The notes under the pieces were generated by a model. The model was given only the letters and a program-made list of their open reading frames with translations, was not told where the DNA came from and ran no database searches. A stretch of DNA of 64,000 nucleotides from assembly GCF_000378605.1 (NCBI RefSeq), contig NZ_KB905155.1:310001-374000 (forward strand), given 5' to 3'. Of the stretch, positions 56,294 through 64,000 are shown piece after piece (position 1 is the stretch's first letter; each line of letters starts with the position of its first letter). The stretch comes from Thioalkalivibrio sp. ALJ21. GTDB lineage: Bacteria > Pseudomonadota > Gammaproteobacteria > Ectothiorhodospirales > Ectothiorhodospiraceae. A program made the position numbers and the translations under genes.

Positions 56294-57389
56294 ATGGAAC
56301 TGAATCCGCTGTATACCCAGATTGATGACCTGAAAGGCCGCCTGGAAGGCCTTAGGGGGTATCTTTGACTACCCGGTCAAGGAAGAACGCCTAGAAGAGG
56401 TCCAGCGCGAACTGGAAAACCCGGACATCTGGAACGACCCGGATCGTGCGCAGGCGCTGGGCAAGGAACGCGCCCAGCTCGAGAACATCGTCGTCAACAT
56501 CCGCGAGATTGGCACGCAGCTGGACGACAGCCGCGACCTGCTGGAGATGGCCGAGGCCGATGACGATGCCGAGACGGCATCCGCGGTGGAGGCCGACGTC
56601 GCCGCCCTGACCGCAAGGGTCGAGGCGCTGGAGTTCCGGCGCATGTTCTCCGGCGAGATGGACGAGGCCAACGCCTATCTCGACATCCAGGCCGGTTCCG
56701 GCGGGACCGAGGCCCAGGACTGGGCCAACATCCTGCTGCGCATGTACCTGCGCTGGGCCGAGGCCCACGGCTTCAAGAGCGAGATCATCGAACTGTCCGA
56801 GGGCGAGGTCGCCGGCATCAAGAGCGCGACCGTGCGCATCGAGGGCGAATACGCCTTTGGCTGGTTGCGCACCGAGACCGGTGTGCACCGCCTGGTGCGC
56901 AAGTCGCCGTTCGACTCGGGCAACCGCCGGCATACCTCGTTCGCCTCGGTGTTCGCCTCGCCGGAGGTGGACGACAGCTTCGAGATCGAGATCAACCCGG
57001 CCGATCTGCGCGTGGATACCTACCGCGCCTCCGGGGCGGGCGGGCAGCACGTCAACCGCACCGAGTCCGCGATCCGCATTACCCACGAGCCCTCCGGCAT
57101 CGTGGTGGCCTGCCAGAACGACCGTTCGCAGCACAAGAACCGCGATACGGCGATGAAGCAGCTGAAGGCCAAGCTCTACGAGATGGAGATCCAGAAGCGC
57201 AATGCCGAGAAGCAGGCGGCCGAGGACGCCAAGTCCGACATCGGCTGGGGCAGCCAGATCCGCTCCTACGTGCTCGACCAGTCGCGGATCAAGGATCTGC
57301 GCACCGGCGTGGAGGTTGGCAATACCCAGGCCGTGCTCGACGGCGGCCTGGACCAGTTCATTGAAGCCAGCCTTAAGAGTGGGCTGTAA
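56294..57389 (+). CDS. prfB: Peptide chain release factor 2, programmed +1 frameshift
   Basis: RF2, about 364 aa, terminates translation at UGA and UAA. It is read as 56294-56365 joined to 56367-57389: the zero frame meets TGA at 56366 after 24 codons, and a +1 shift continues in the main frame. The stop-recognition tripeptide is SPF ([15 protein letters not shown]), and the hydrolysis motif is GGQ ([17 protein letters not shown]). The interrupted 5' end is not a mutation. lysS follows after 24 bp. Confidence 0.97.
56354..56368 (+). other. prfB autoregulatory frameshift site
   Basis: AGGGGG (56354-56359), an internal Shine-Dalgarno-like element, lies 3 bp before the slippery CTT-TGA (56363-56368). 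This arrangement is known from most bacterial prfB genes: low RF2 slows UGA recognition and favours the +1 shift, so RF2 controls its own synthesis. Confidence 0.96.
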
Positions 57390-57413
57390 CGCTTTCTTTT
57401 ACCGGGATTCCCG

Positions 57414-58904
57414 ATGACCGAGATTACCGACGAGAACAAGCTGATCGCCCAGCGTCGCGCCAAGCTGAACGAGCTGCGCGAGGCCGGCCCGGCCTTCCCC
57501 AACGACTTCCGCCGTGATGCCCTGGCGGCCGATCTGCACGCCGCGCATGACGACACCGAAGGCGAGGCGCTGGCGGGTCAGGGGATCCGCGTGACCGTGG
57601 CCGGGCGCATGATCGGCAAGCGCGTAATGGGCAAGGCGAGCTTCGTCCGCCTGCGCGACCAGTCCGGGGACATCCAGCTGTTCGCCCAGCGCGACAGCCT
57701 GCCGGAGGGCGTCTACGCGGCCTTCAAGCACTGGGACCTGGGCGACATCGTCGGCGGGCAGGGGACGCTGTTCAAGACCAAGACCGGCGAGCTGACGGTC
57801 CAGCTGGATGAACTGCGCCTGCTGACCAAGAGCTTGCGTCCGCTGCCGGAGAAGTTCCACGGCCTGACCGACCAGGAACAGCGCTACCGCCAGCGCTACG
57901 TGGACCTGATCACCAGCCCGGACAGCCGCGAGCTGTTCCGCACCCGCACCCGGATCGTGCGCTACATACGCGAGTACTTCGAACGCGAGGATTTCATCGA
58001 GGTGGAGACCCCGATGATGCAGGTGATCCCCGGCGGCGCGACCGCGCGGCCGTTCGCCACCCACCACAATGCGCTGGACATGCCGCTGTATCTGCGGATC
58101 GCGCCGGAGCTGTACCTGAAACGCCTGGTGGTGGGCGGCTTCGAGAAGGTCTTCGAGATCAACCGCAATTTCCGCAACGAGGGGCTGTCCACCCGGCACA
58201 ACCCCGAGTTCACCATGCTCGAGTTCTACGAGGCGTTCGTGGACTACCACGCGCTGATGGACCGCACCGAGACGCTGCTGCGCGGGCTGTGCGAGGACGT
58301 GCTGGGCACGACCACCATCGAGTACCAGGGCGAGACCTACGACTTCGGCCAGCCGTTCACCCGCATGACGGTGCGCGAGGCGATCCTCGAGCACAACGCA
58401 GAGATCAGCAGCGAGGACCTGGCGGACATCGACAAGGTGCGCGCCCACTGCGAGCGCCTGGAGATCCCGATCAAGCCGACCTTCGGCCTCGGCAAGCTGT
58501 GGACCGAGATCTTCGAATACACCGCCGAGAACAAGCTGCGCCACCCGACCTTCATCACCGCCTATCCGACCGAGGTCTCGCCGCTGGCGCGGCGCAACGA
58601 CATCGACCCGTTCGTGACCGACCGCTTCGAGCTGTTCGTCGGCGGACGCGAGATCGCCAACGGCTTCTCCGAGCTGAATGACCCCGAGGACCAGGCCGAA
58701 CGCTTCCAGGCCCAGGTCGCGGAGAAGGACGCCGGCGACGACGAGGCGATGCACTATGACGCCGACTACATCCGCGCCCTGGAATACGGCCTGCCGCCCA
58801 CCGCCGGCGAGGGCATCGGCATCGACCGCCTGGTGATGCTGCTGACCGACAGCGCCTCGATCCGCGACGTGCTGCTGTTCCCGCACCTGCGCCCGGAGGC
58901 CTGA
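57414..58904 (+). CDS. lysS: Lysyl-tRNA synthetase, class II
   Basis: 496 aa. An OB-fold anticodon-binding domain (about 55-150, [20 protein letters not shown]) precedes the class II core. Motif 2 is [20 protein letters not shown] and motif 3 is [20 protein letters not shown]. It charges tRNA-Lys in the cytoplasm. Second gene of the prfB-lysS pair, as in E. coli. Confidence 0.97.
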   Translation: MTEITDENKLIAQRRAKLNELREAGPAFPNDFRRDALAADLHAAHDDTEGEALAGQGIRVTVAGRMIGKRVMGKASFVRLRDQSGDIQLFAQRDSLPEGVYAAFKHWDLGDIVGGQGTLFKTKTGELTVQLDELRLLTKSLRPLPEKFHGLTDQEQRYRQRYVDLITSPDSRELFRTRTRIVRYIREYFEREDFIEVETPMMQVIPGGATARPFATHHNALDMPLYLRIAPELYLKRLVVGGFEKVFEINRNFRNEGLSTRHNPEFTMLEFYEAFVDYHALMDRTETLLRGLCEDVLGTTTIEYQGETYDFGQPFTRMTVREAILEHNAEISSEDLADIDKVRAHCERLEIPIKPTFGLGKLWTEIFEYTAENKLRHPTFITAYPTEVSPLARRNDIDPFVTDRFELFVGGREIANGFSELNDPEDQAERFQAQVAEKDAGDDEAMHYDADYIRALEYGLPPTAGEGIGIDRLVMLLTDSASIRDVLLFPHLRPEA

Positions 58905-59015
58905 AGCCGCCCCTTCTCCGCCGAGATTGGGCCGACGGGCAAGCCGATTGCGGGAACACCGGGAAACCCTGTCGGTCGCATGGCTGTGGTTTCACGGAAA
59001 GAACGGGAGGTTGTC

Positions 59016-60161
59016 ATGGCAAATTACGGTCCTGTCTGGCGCAGTCTGGTTGGTACTGCGGCCGCCACGGCGCTGCTGGCCGGTGGTGCCCAGGCCGGCG
59101 AGACGGTCGAGTCCGGCATCAGCACCGAATACGAACAGTTCGATCTGGTGCGGGTTGCGGGCGATCTGGAACACCCGTGGTCGGTCGCGTTCCTGCCCGG
59201 TGGCGGCTATCTGGTCACCGAGCGTACCGGCGCGCTGAAGCACATCCGCAGGAACGGCGAAGTCCGCGAGGTGGCAGGTGTTCCGGATGTAGTGGCCCGT
59301 GACCAGGGCGGGCTGCTGGATGTGTCGCTTCATCCGGATTTTCGTGACAACGGCTGGGTATACCTGACCTACTCCTCTGGTGACGAAGACCAGTCCTACA
59401 CCGCGCTGGGGCGTGGCCTGTTGGAGGATGGCGAGCTGCACGACTTCGAGAAGCTCTTCGAGCAGGATCGTGGGGGCAGCAATCATGGACACTTTGGTTC
59501 TCGCCTCGCCTGGCTCTCCGATGGCACCCTGCTGATGACCATCGGCGACCGCCGCCAGGAGGAGCCAGCCCAGGACCTGTCCAGCCACACCGGCAAGCTG
59601 TTGCGCCTGACCGAGGACGGCGAGGCCCCGGCAGACAACCCGTTTGCCGACCGTGACGACGCCCAGCCGCACATCTATGCCTACGGCCTGCGCAACTCGC
59701 AGGGGCTGGTGGTCGATCCCGCCGATGACACGATCTGGCTGACCGACCATGGCCCACGTGGCGGGGACGAGCTCAATCGGATGGAGGCTGGTGGTAACTA
59801 CGGCTGGCCCGGTGTCACCCGCGGACGGGAATATCCGACCGAGCGCCCATTTGGCGATGCCCGTCAAGCGGACGATGTGATCCCCCCGGTCTATGAGTTC
59901 CTGCCCACGCTGGCGCCCTCGGGTCTGGCGCTGGTCACCTCGGATCGCTTCGAGGCCTGGGAGGGTAATCTGCTGGCCGGCGGCCTGCGCGCCGAGCGTA
60001 TCCTGCGCATCGTGATCGAGGACGACGAGGTCGTGCACATGGAGGAGCTGCTGCATGGAAAGATCGGGCGCATCCGCGATGTGCGCGAGAGCCCGAACGG
60101 ACATATCTACGTGCTGACTGACGAGTCCGACGGCGGGCTGTACCGGATGGAAGCCCGCTAG
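59016..60161 (+). CDS. Exported PQQ-dependent sugar dehydrogenase family protein (Asd/YliI-like)
   Basis: 381 aa from ATG 59016, with GGGAGG 5 bp upstream. The signal peptide (LVGTAAATALLAGGAQA) is followed by a soluble glucose dehydrogenase-type beta-propeller: DLEHPWSVAFLPGGGYLVTE, GLRNSQGLVVDPADDTIWLT and GPRGGDELNRMEAGGNYGWP. It is likely a periplasmic aldose sugar dehydrogenase using PQQ; substrate not defined. A hairpin terminator follows. Confidence 0.9.
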   Translation: MANYGPVWRSLVGTAAATALLAGGAQAGETVESGISTEYEQFDLVRVAGDLEHPWSVAFLPGGGYLVTERTGALKHIRRNGEVREVAGVPDVVARDQGGLLDVSLHPDFRDNGWVYLTYSSGDEDQSYTALGRGLLEDGELHDFEKLFEQDRGGSNHGHFGSRLAWLSDGTLLMTIGDRRQEEPAQDLSSHTGKLLRLTEDGEAPADNPFADRDDAQPHIYAYGLRNSQGLVVDPADDTIWLTDHGPRGGDELNRMEAGGNYGWPGVTRGREYPTERPFGDARQADDVIPPVYEFLPTLAPSGLALVTSDRFEAWEGNLLAGGLRAERILRIVIEDDEVVHMEELLHGKIGRIRDVRESPNGHIYVLTDESDGGLYRMEAR

Positions 60162-60200
60162 CACCACCGGTCTTGGCTGCTACCAAGGTCCGGACAGTAG

Positions 60201-60228
60201 AAGGCCCTTCCCGAGCGGGAAGGGCCTT
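60201..60228. terminator. Hairpin terminator between convergent genes
   Basis: AAGGCCCTTCCC (60201-60212) and GGGAAGGGCCTT (60217-60228) form a perfect 12-bp stem with a GAGC loop, followed by GTT rightward and CTACTG leftward. T tracts are weak, but the position between two converging genes supports a shared terminator. Confidence 0.75.
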
Positions 60229-60241
60229 GTTCGTTGCGGGC

Positions 60242-60745
60242 CTAGAACAGGTCGTCGGCAATGGCCTCGATGCCGGCCTCGGCGCACTCGTGGTCGACTT
60301 CACCACTTGGGGCACCGGAGACGCCAATGCCACCGATGATGCTCCCGTTATCGGTGATCTGCACACCACCGCCCAGGATGGTCACATTCGGCAGGTGCTG
60401 AATGCCGTAGCCGAGCTCGCCCGGCATGGTCATTTCGCGCAGCTCCAGGGTGTCGGTACGGAAGCTGACCGCTGTCCAGGCCTTCGACACGGCGGTATCG
60501 ACGGTATGGGCACCGGCGAAGCGGTCGCGTTTCACGGCCTGGGTTACACCGTGACGATCCACAACGGCCACCGCGACCTGGGTATCCCGATCACGACAGG
60601 CCTCCACGGCTGCCTCGACCGCTTTTACGGCCAGTTCGGGGAGGAGCGTCGGGGTATTGAAGGTGCCCTCGCTGCTTTGCGCCGGGCTTGCGGCGAATAC
60701 CAGGGCGCCGGCGAGGAACAGAGGGGTGAACTTGGTGATACGCAT
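60242..60745 (-). CDS. Secreted GlcG/HbpS-family protein
   Basis: 167 aa from ATG 60745, with AAGGAG upstream. The signal peptide (FTPLFLAGALVFAASPAQS) precedes a GlcG/HbpS domain: AVEAACRDRDTQVAVAVVDR-like helix and strand, KRDRFAGAHTVDTAVSKAWT, and LGGGVQITDNGSIIGGIGVS. Family members include extracellular haem-binding HbpS; others have no known ligand. It stands alone, converging with the sugar dehydrogenase gene. Confidence 0.85.
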   Translation of the reverse strand: MRITKFTPLFLAGALVFAASPAQSSEGTFNTPTLLPELAVKAVEAAVEACRDRDTQVAVAVVDRHGVTQAVKRDRFAGAHTVDTAVSKAWTAVSFRTDTLELREMTMPGELGYGIQHLPNVTILGGGVQITDNGSIIGGIGVSGAPSGEVDHECAEAGIEAIADDLF

Positions 60746-60948
60746 GGCGGTACTCCTTTGTTTGGATCCCATCTGTTATCTAGTCATTGATCGGGTGTTC
60801 CGCAATGGCGCTAGGTGTGATCTCTCAACAGGTTGTCCACGGGGCGAACACAGTTGGCGAAACCCGTGCGTGATACGTGATGTTTGCGCGTGGATCGGGC
60901 ACGGTCGTGCTGTGAGTGCAATCGTCCACAGCGCGCGGAGGAAACAGG

Positions 60949-62034
60949 GTGGAGCACATTAGGCCCAGGGAGGGCAGGCGCCTGGAAGGGGTCGATGTGG
61001 CTCGTGCGCTGGCCATGATCGGCATGCTGATGGTGCATGTAGGGCCCACGCGCCTGGAGTCCGTCGCGGGGCAGTGGTATGCGTTGCCGCACGGGCGGGC
61101 GTCGGTGTTGTTCATGCTGGTAGCCGGGGTCGGGATCTCGTTTCTGGCGGCCTCGCGGCGTGTCGCGGCCGAGGGCCTGGCCGGTCAGCTCCTGTGGCGG
61201 GCGCTGTTGCTGTTCCCGCTGGGCCTGGCCCTGCAGGCCATGCAGGATGAGCTGAACGTGATTCTGCAGACGTACGCGCTGTTCTTTGTGCTCTCGATCG
61301 GGCTGGTACGGTTGCATACCTTCGTTCTCCTCCTGATCGGCCTGGTGGCCTTCACCCTGGGCCCTCCGCTGTATCTGTATGGTCAGATGCTGGATCCCGA
61401 TACGTTCCAGCGGGTCGGCATAGGACCCAACAACCCGCCGGGCGTGATACTGCACGCCCTGCTGTTTTCGGGCCCCTATCCGCTGGTGACCTGGATCGTG
61501 CCCTTCCTGGTGGGTCTGTGGCTGGGTCGCTGCGATCTGCGCAGCGACGTGCTGCGTTTGCGGATGCTGCTGGTCGGGGTTCTGGTCGCAGGGGTGGCCT
61601 GGGGCCTGCATGTGGGGCTCTTTGCGTGGTGGGGCGAGCCGGGCGTGGGGCTGCGCTGGGCCGATCTGGCCGACATGAAGGCCCACAGCCAGCGTCCGCT
61701 TTGGCTCTTGAATGCGACTGGAGTGGCCGTGGCCGTGCTTGCCGTGAGTCTGGTGGCGGCGGATCGTCTCGGGCGTGCGCTGTGGCCGCTGGTCGCAACG
61801 GGCCAGCTGGCGCTTACCTTCTACGTGCTGCACCTGGTCGTGATCGCCCTGTGGCGCGACGAACTGGTCTTCAAACAGGAGGTCGGGCCCGCGCTGCTGG
61901 TGGCGGGGGCCTTCACCGGGCTGTTCATGCTGTTTGCGGTGGGCTGGCGCCGGCTGTTCCGCAAGGGTCCCCTGGAGAGCCTGCTGGTCGTGCCGTGGAC
62001 ATGGAGGCGCTCGCCGAAGACCGGATCAGGCTGA
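60949..62034 (+). CDS. Multi-pass membrane protein, DUF418/DUF1624-like
   Basis: 361 aa with about 9-10 transmembrane segments. The opening RRLEGVDVARALAMIGMLMV followed by HVGPTRLE, and the C-terminal TGQLALTFYVLHLVVIALWR, are typical of DUF418/DUF1624-type acyltransferase-like membrane proteins. GTG 60949 is chosen because GGAGGA lies 6 bp upstream; an ATG at 60916 has no ribosome site. The last 9 bases overlap the end of the next, opposing gene. Substrate unknown. Confidence 0.8.
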   Translation: MEHIRPREGRRLEGVDVARALAMIGMLMVHVGPTRLESVAGQWYALPHGRASVLFMLVAGVGISFLAASRRVAAEGLAGQLLWRALLLFPLGLALQAMQDELNVILQTYALFFVLSIGLVRLHTFVLLLIGLVAFTLGPPLYLYGQMLDPDTFQRVGIGPNNPPGVILHALLFSGPYPLVTWIVPFLVGLWLGRCDLRSDVLRLRMLLVGVLVAGVAWGLHVGLFAWWGEPGVGLRWADLADMKAHSQRPLWLLNATGVAVAVLAVSLVAADRLGRALWPLVATGQLALTFYVLHLVVIALWRDELVFKQEVGPALLVAGAFTGLFMLFAVGWRRLFRKGPLESLLVVPWTWRRSPKTGSG

Positions 62035-62790
62035 TGCGCGAGACTGCTGCGCCAGGCCGCGTGTGGCCTGACGGAATACCGGTCGCAGCGGCTTGTTGAG
62101 GAAGGTTCGCGCCCGGCTCGGGGCAATGCCCTGATGGTGACAGAACAAGGCCAGCGCATAGACGAGATCGTCGCGCCCGAGCGATGCCTGGCGTTCTGCG
62201 CTCGGGGCACTGCACGAGCCACAGCCACCAACCCGCACGTGGAAGGCCGTGTTGGCGAGCATCACGCCGAATCCCATCTGTGTGGCCAGCAGTTCGGCCA
62301 CATGCCCCTCGTTGCCGGCCTGCGAGGGGGCAGGTTCTTCCGAGGTGGGGAGCAGTCTCAGCGCGATCTCGCGGGCAAAGTGCCCGATCAGGGCCTCGTT
62401 CTCGCCGACCAGCCGGGGGTCGTACGGAATCGGGATGGATTCGGGCCGGGGTGTGTGGTCCCAGGACCCCATCGGTACCGGGTCGTCCAGGAGGTCGTCC
62501 GGTTGCGCGAGCCGAAACGGGCCGTCGGCAAAGCCGGAATGGCTGCATACGGCGTCGAACACGATCTGCGCCATCCCGTGGCGGGTATCGGCCTGCCCGG
62601 GGAAATGCTCGCGAATCGGCAGGACCAGGTGGGCCTGGCCGAGCGGGCGCGCCCAGACGGGTTGGCGTCGCGCCCACAGGGTTACGGCGCGGACCCACTG
62701 GCGGGCCTCGGTGTCGGGTTCGGGGGCGCGCTGGAACAGACGCGGGATCAGCGAGAGCATCGCGGGCGGCAGGTTTGGGTGTCCCTCCAT
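62026..62790 (-). CDS. Protein of unknown function with a Cys-containing GGCGSC motif
   Basis: 254 aa from ATG 62790; ATG 62760 and TTG 62856 are alternatives, none with a good ribosome site. Not recognised. Notable stretches are ELLATQMGFGVMLANTAFHV followed by RVGGCGSCSAPS, a possible metal or disulfide site, and LGRDDLVYALALFCHHQGIA. No signal peptide or membrane segment. It converges on, and overlaps by 9 bp, the upstream membrane protein gene. Confidence 0.7.
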   Translation of the reverse strand: MEGHPNLPPAMLSLIPRLFQRAPEPDTEARQWVRAVTLWARRQPVWARPLGQAHLVLPIREHFPGQADTRHGMAQIVFDAVCSHSGFADGPFRLAQPDDLLDDPVPMGSWDHTPRPESIPIPYDPRLVGENEALIGHFAREIALRLLPTSEEPAPSQAGNEGHVAELLATQMGFGVMLANTAFHVRVGGCGSCSAPSAERQASLGRDDLVYALALFCHHQGIAPSRARTFLNKPLRPVFRQATRGLAQQSRASA

Positions 62791-62857
62791 TGTGCGCCAG
62801 GGCAGGGTGTTTTGCAGGTCCTTCTGGAAACACGGTTCGGTGTTCCCTTGACGCAAG

Positions 62858-62885
62858 AAGGCCCGGGCCGAGCGGCCCGGGCCTT
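62858..62885 (-). terminator. Hairpin terminator after the first DUF2892 gene
   Basis: AAGGCCCGGGCC (62858-62869) and GGCCCGGGCCTT (62874-62885) form a perfect 12-bp stem with loop GAGC, 14 bp beyond the DUF2892 stop. Leftward it is followed by CTTGCG, a weak T tract. Confidence 0.7.
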
Positions 62886-62899
62886 GCCAGATGGCGGGT

Positions 62900-63103
62900 C
62901 TAGTTGAAGGCCTCGCCGGGCTTGACGCCCATGGCCTTCAGGATCATGGCCAGCGGGCAGAAGCCGGTGAAGGCCGACTGCAGCAGGTTGAAGCCGACGA
63001 ACAGGGTCAGCAGCAGCCACCAGGGGCTGAATACCCAGGCCAGGATGGCACTGATGATGACGACGGTGCCGGCAAAGGCAAGGACAATGCGATCGATGCT
63101 CAT
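62900..63103 (-). CDS. DUF2892 small inner-membrane protein, copy 1
   Basis: 67 aa. Two transmembrane segments (RIVLAFAGTVVIISAILAWV and PWWLLLTLFVGFNLLQSAFT) and the family end GFCPLAMILKAMGVKPGEAF, with a conserved Cys. Such modules occur alone or joined to rhodanese domains (YgaP type). It is a close paralogue of the next gene upstream. A 16-bp palindrome lies 20 bp before its start. Confidence 0.9.
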   Translation of the reverse strand: MSIDRIVLAFAGTVVIISAILAWVFSPWWLLLTLFVGFNLLQSAFTGFCPLAMILKAMGVKPGEAFN

Positions 63104-63123
63104 GGGGGTCTCCCGGGTTATCT

Positions 63124-63139
63124 ATTAGACAACTCTAAT
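63124..63139. promoter_or_regulatory. Operator-like palindrome upstream of DUF2892 copy 1
   Basis: ATTAGA-CAAC-TCTAAT is a perfect inverted repeat with 6-bp arms, AT-rich against a GC-rich background. It lies 21-36 bp upstream of the start codon and overlaps the likely promoter. Size and position suit an ArsR-type repressor site; the regulator is not in this window. Confidence 0.55.
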
Positions 63140-63165
63140 ATGTGCCCGCGGACACAGAAATACAA

Positions 63166-63187
63166 GGGCCCATCGATCAATGGGCCC
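63166..63187 (-). terminator. Hairpin terminator after the second DUF2892 gene
   Basis: GGGCCCAT (63166-63173) and ATGGGCCC (63180-63187) form an 8-bp stem with a 6-nt loop. Leftward it is followed by TTGTATTTCTG, a T-rich tail. It separates the two DUF2892 genes, so copy 1 needs its own promoter. Confidence 0.75.
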
Positions 63188-63211
63188 GTGCACGTGTCGA
63201 AGCAGGTCGGT

Positions 63212-63415
63212 TCAGTGGAAGATCTCGCCGGGTTTCATGCCCAGGCTCTTCAGCACCATGGCCAAAGGGCAGAATCCGGTAAAGGCAGACTGGATCAGGT
63301 GGACGCCGATAAAGATCGTCAGTAGCAGCCACCATCCACTGGCGGCCCAGGTCAGCAAGGCACTGATCAGGACGACGATCCCGGCGAAGACCAGGAAAAA
63401 GCGATCAAGGTTCAT
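63212..63415 (-). CDS. DUF2892 small inner-membrane protein, copy 2
   Basis: 67 aa from ATG 63415. Same layout as copy 1: two transmembrane segments (FLVFAGIVVLISALLTWAAS and WWLLLTIFIGVHLIQSAFT) and end GFCPLAMVLKSLGMKPGEIF. The two are similar over the whole length, indicating tandem duplication. A longer in-frame start at 63442 adds nine residues without clear support. It lies between gltA and copy 1 on the same strand. Confidence 0.9.
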   Translation of the reverse strand: MNLDRFFLVFAGIVVLISALLTWAASGWWLLLTIFIGVHLIQSAFTGFCPLAMVLKSLGMKPGEIFH

Positions 63416-63502
63416 GGACGTTCCCTCCCTTGCGTCCTTCATTTAACCAGTAGATAGCACTGGCGCAGTCGAACGGCAAGGAGGGGAACCTGCGGAGCCG
63501 GC

Positions 63503-64000
63503 CTAGCGTTCCTCGATTGAGGTGTACTGGCGAGAGGGGTGCCCGGTATAGAGCTGGCGCGGGCGCCCAATGCGCGATTCCGGGTCCTGCATCATCTCGT
63601 TCCAGTGCGAGATCCAGCCGACCGTACGGGCGAGGGCAAAGATCACGGTGAACATGTTCAGCGGGATGCCCATCGCGCGCAGGATGATGCCGGAGTAGAA
63701 ATCCACGTTCGGATAGAGCTTGCGCTCGATGAAGTAGTCGTCCTCCATCGCGATACGCTCCAGTTCCATCGCGACGTCGAACAGCGGCTGGTTGTCGGCG
63801 CCCATGTCGCCCATCTCGGCCAGCAGTTCGTGGCACATCTTGCGGATGATCTTGGCGCGCGGATCGTAGTTCTTGTACACGCGGTGGCCGAAGCCCATCA
63901 GGCGGAACGGGTCGTTCTTGTCCTTCGCGCGGGCGACGAAGTCCTGCACGCTCTTGTCCGAGTTCACGATCTCCTCGAGCATGCGCACGACCTTTTCGTT
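63503..64000 (-). CDS. gltA: Citrate synthase, 3' part, cut by the window edge
   Basis: The C-terminal 165 residues of a type II (GltA-like) citrate synthase; the frame stays open to base 64000. [20 protein letters not shown] holds a catalytic His, and [33 protein letters not shown] and [15 protein letters not shown] are conserved. It condenses oxaloacetate and acetyl-CoA in the TCA cycle. The remainder lies beyond the right edge. Confidence 0.96.
   Translation of the reverse strand, partial: NEKVVRMLEEIVNSDKSVQDFVARAKDKNDPFRLMGFGHRVYKNYDPRAKIIRKMCHELLAEMGDMGADNQPLFDVAMELERIAMEDDYFIERKLYPNVDFYSGIILRAMGIPLNMFTVIFALARTVGWISHWNEMMQDPESRIGRPRQLYTGHPSRQYTSIEER

Noticed and set aside
56294-56368. 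prfB looks broken by an early in-frame TGA
   Set aside because: The AGGGGG and CTT-TGA-C arrangement is the known programmed frameshift; the gene is intact.

Overview
The window reads as one chromosomal stretch of a GC-rich gammaproteobacterium. The gene content (flagellum, Pst/Pho, ergothioneine genes, cyanase with NrtABC-type transporters, Fe superoxide dismutase, rpfE-prfB-lysS) and the acidic proteins suggest an Ectothiorhodospiraceae-type sulfur oxidiser such as Thioalkalivibrio. That genus call is inferred from content and was not tested by alignment. No prophage, insertion sequence, CRISPR array or conjugative gene is visible.

Layout. 1-9 kb: end of a flagellar hook-basal-body operon (flgE' to flgL) on the + strand. 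9-14 kb: a membrane-anchored unknown, a SIMPL-domain protein and an ergothioneine set (egtB and egtC leftward, egtD rightward), then sixA. 14-20.6 kb: ppx and ppk overlapping tail to tail, argF-argD, sodB. 20.7-26.4 kb: a DASS-type anion transporter, a chemoreceptor with a clear sigma-28 promoter, and three small leftward genes. 26.5-35.6 kb: a complete phosphate regulon on the - strand (phoB, phoR, pstS, pstC, pstA, pstB, phoU). It has three Pho-box promoters with the same geometry, a terminator after pstS, and a palindromic repeat element between pstA and pstB. 35.7-37 kb: a metallo-hydrolase and tRNA-Ala(CGC).

37-49.8 kb is the most unusual region. A cyanase and two separate nitrate/cyanate/taurine-type ABC importers flank a sigma-54 activator. 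A divergent operon follows, encoding an OsmC-like protein, an acyl-CoA-dehydrogenase-fold flavoprotein, a DUF302 protein and a rubredoxin-FAD reductase fusion. Three -24/-12 promoter candidates and repeated GACA-type sites tie these operons together. The region looks like one regulon for taking up a small nitrogen-containing compound and oxidising it, with cyanate as a likely intermediate or co-substrate. The actual substrate cannot be read from the sequence.

49.9-64 kb: housekeeping and conserved unknowns. These are a lytic transglycosylase, birA-coaX, a DUF255 thioredoxin-like protein, rpfE-prfB-lysS (prfB has its programmed +1 frameshift), a PQQ-type sugar dehydrogenase, a secreted GlcG/HbpS-like protein, a DUF418-like membrane protein, two DUF2892 paralogues and the 3' end of gltA at the right edge.
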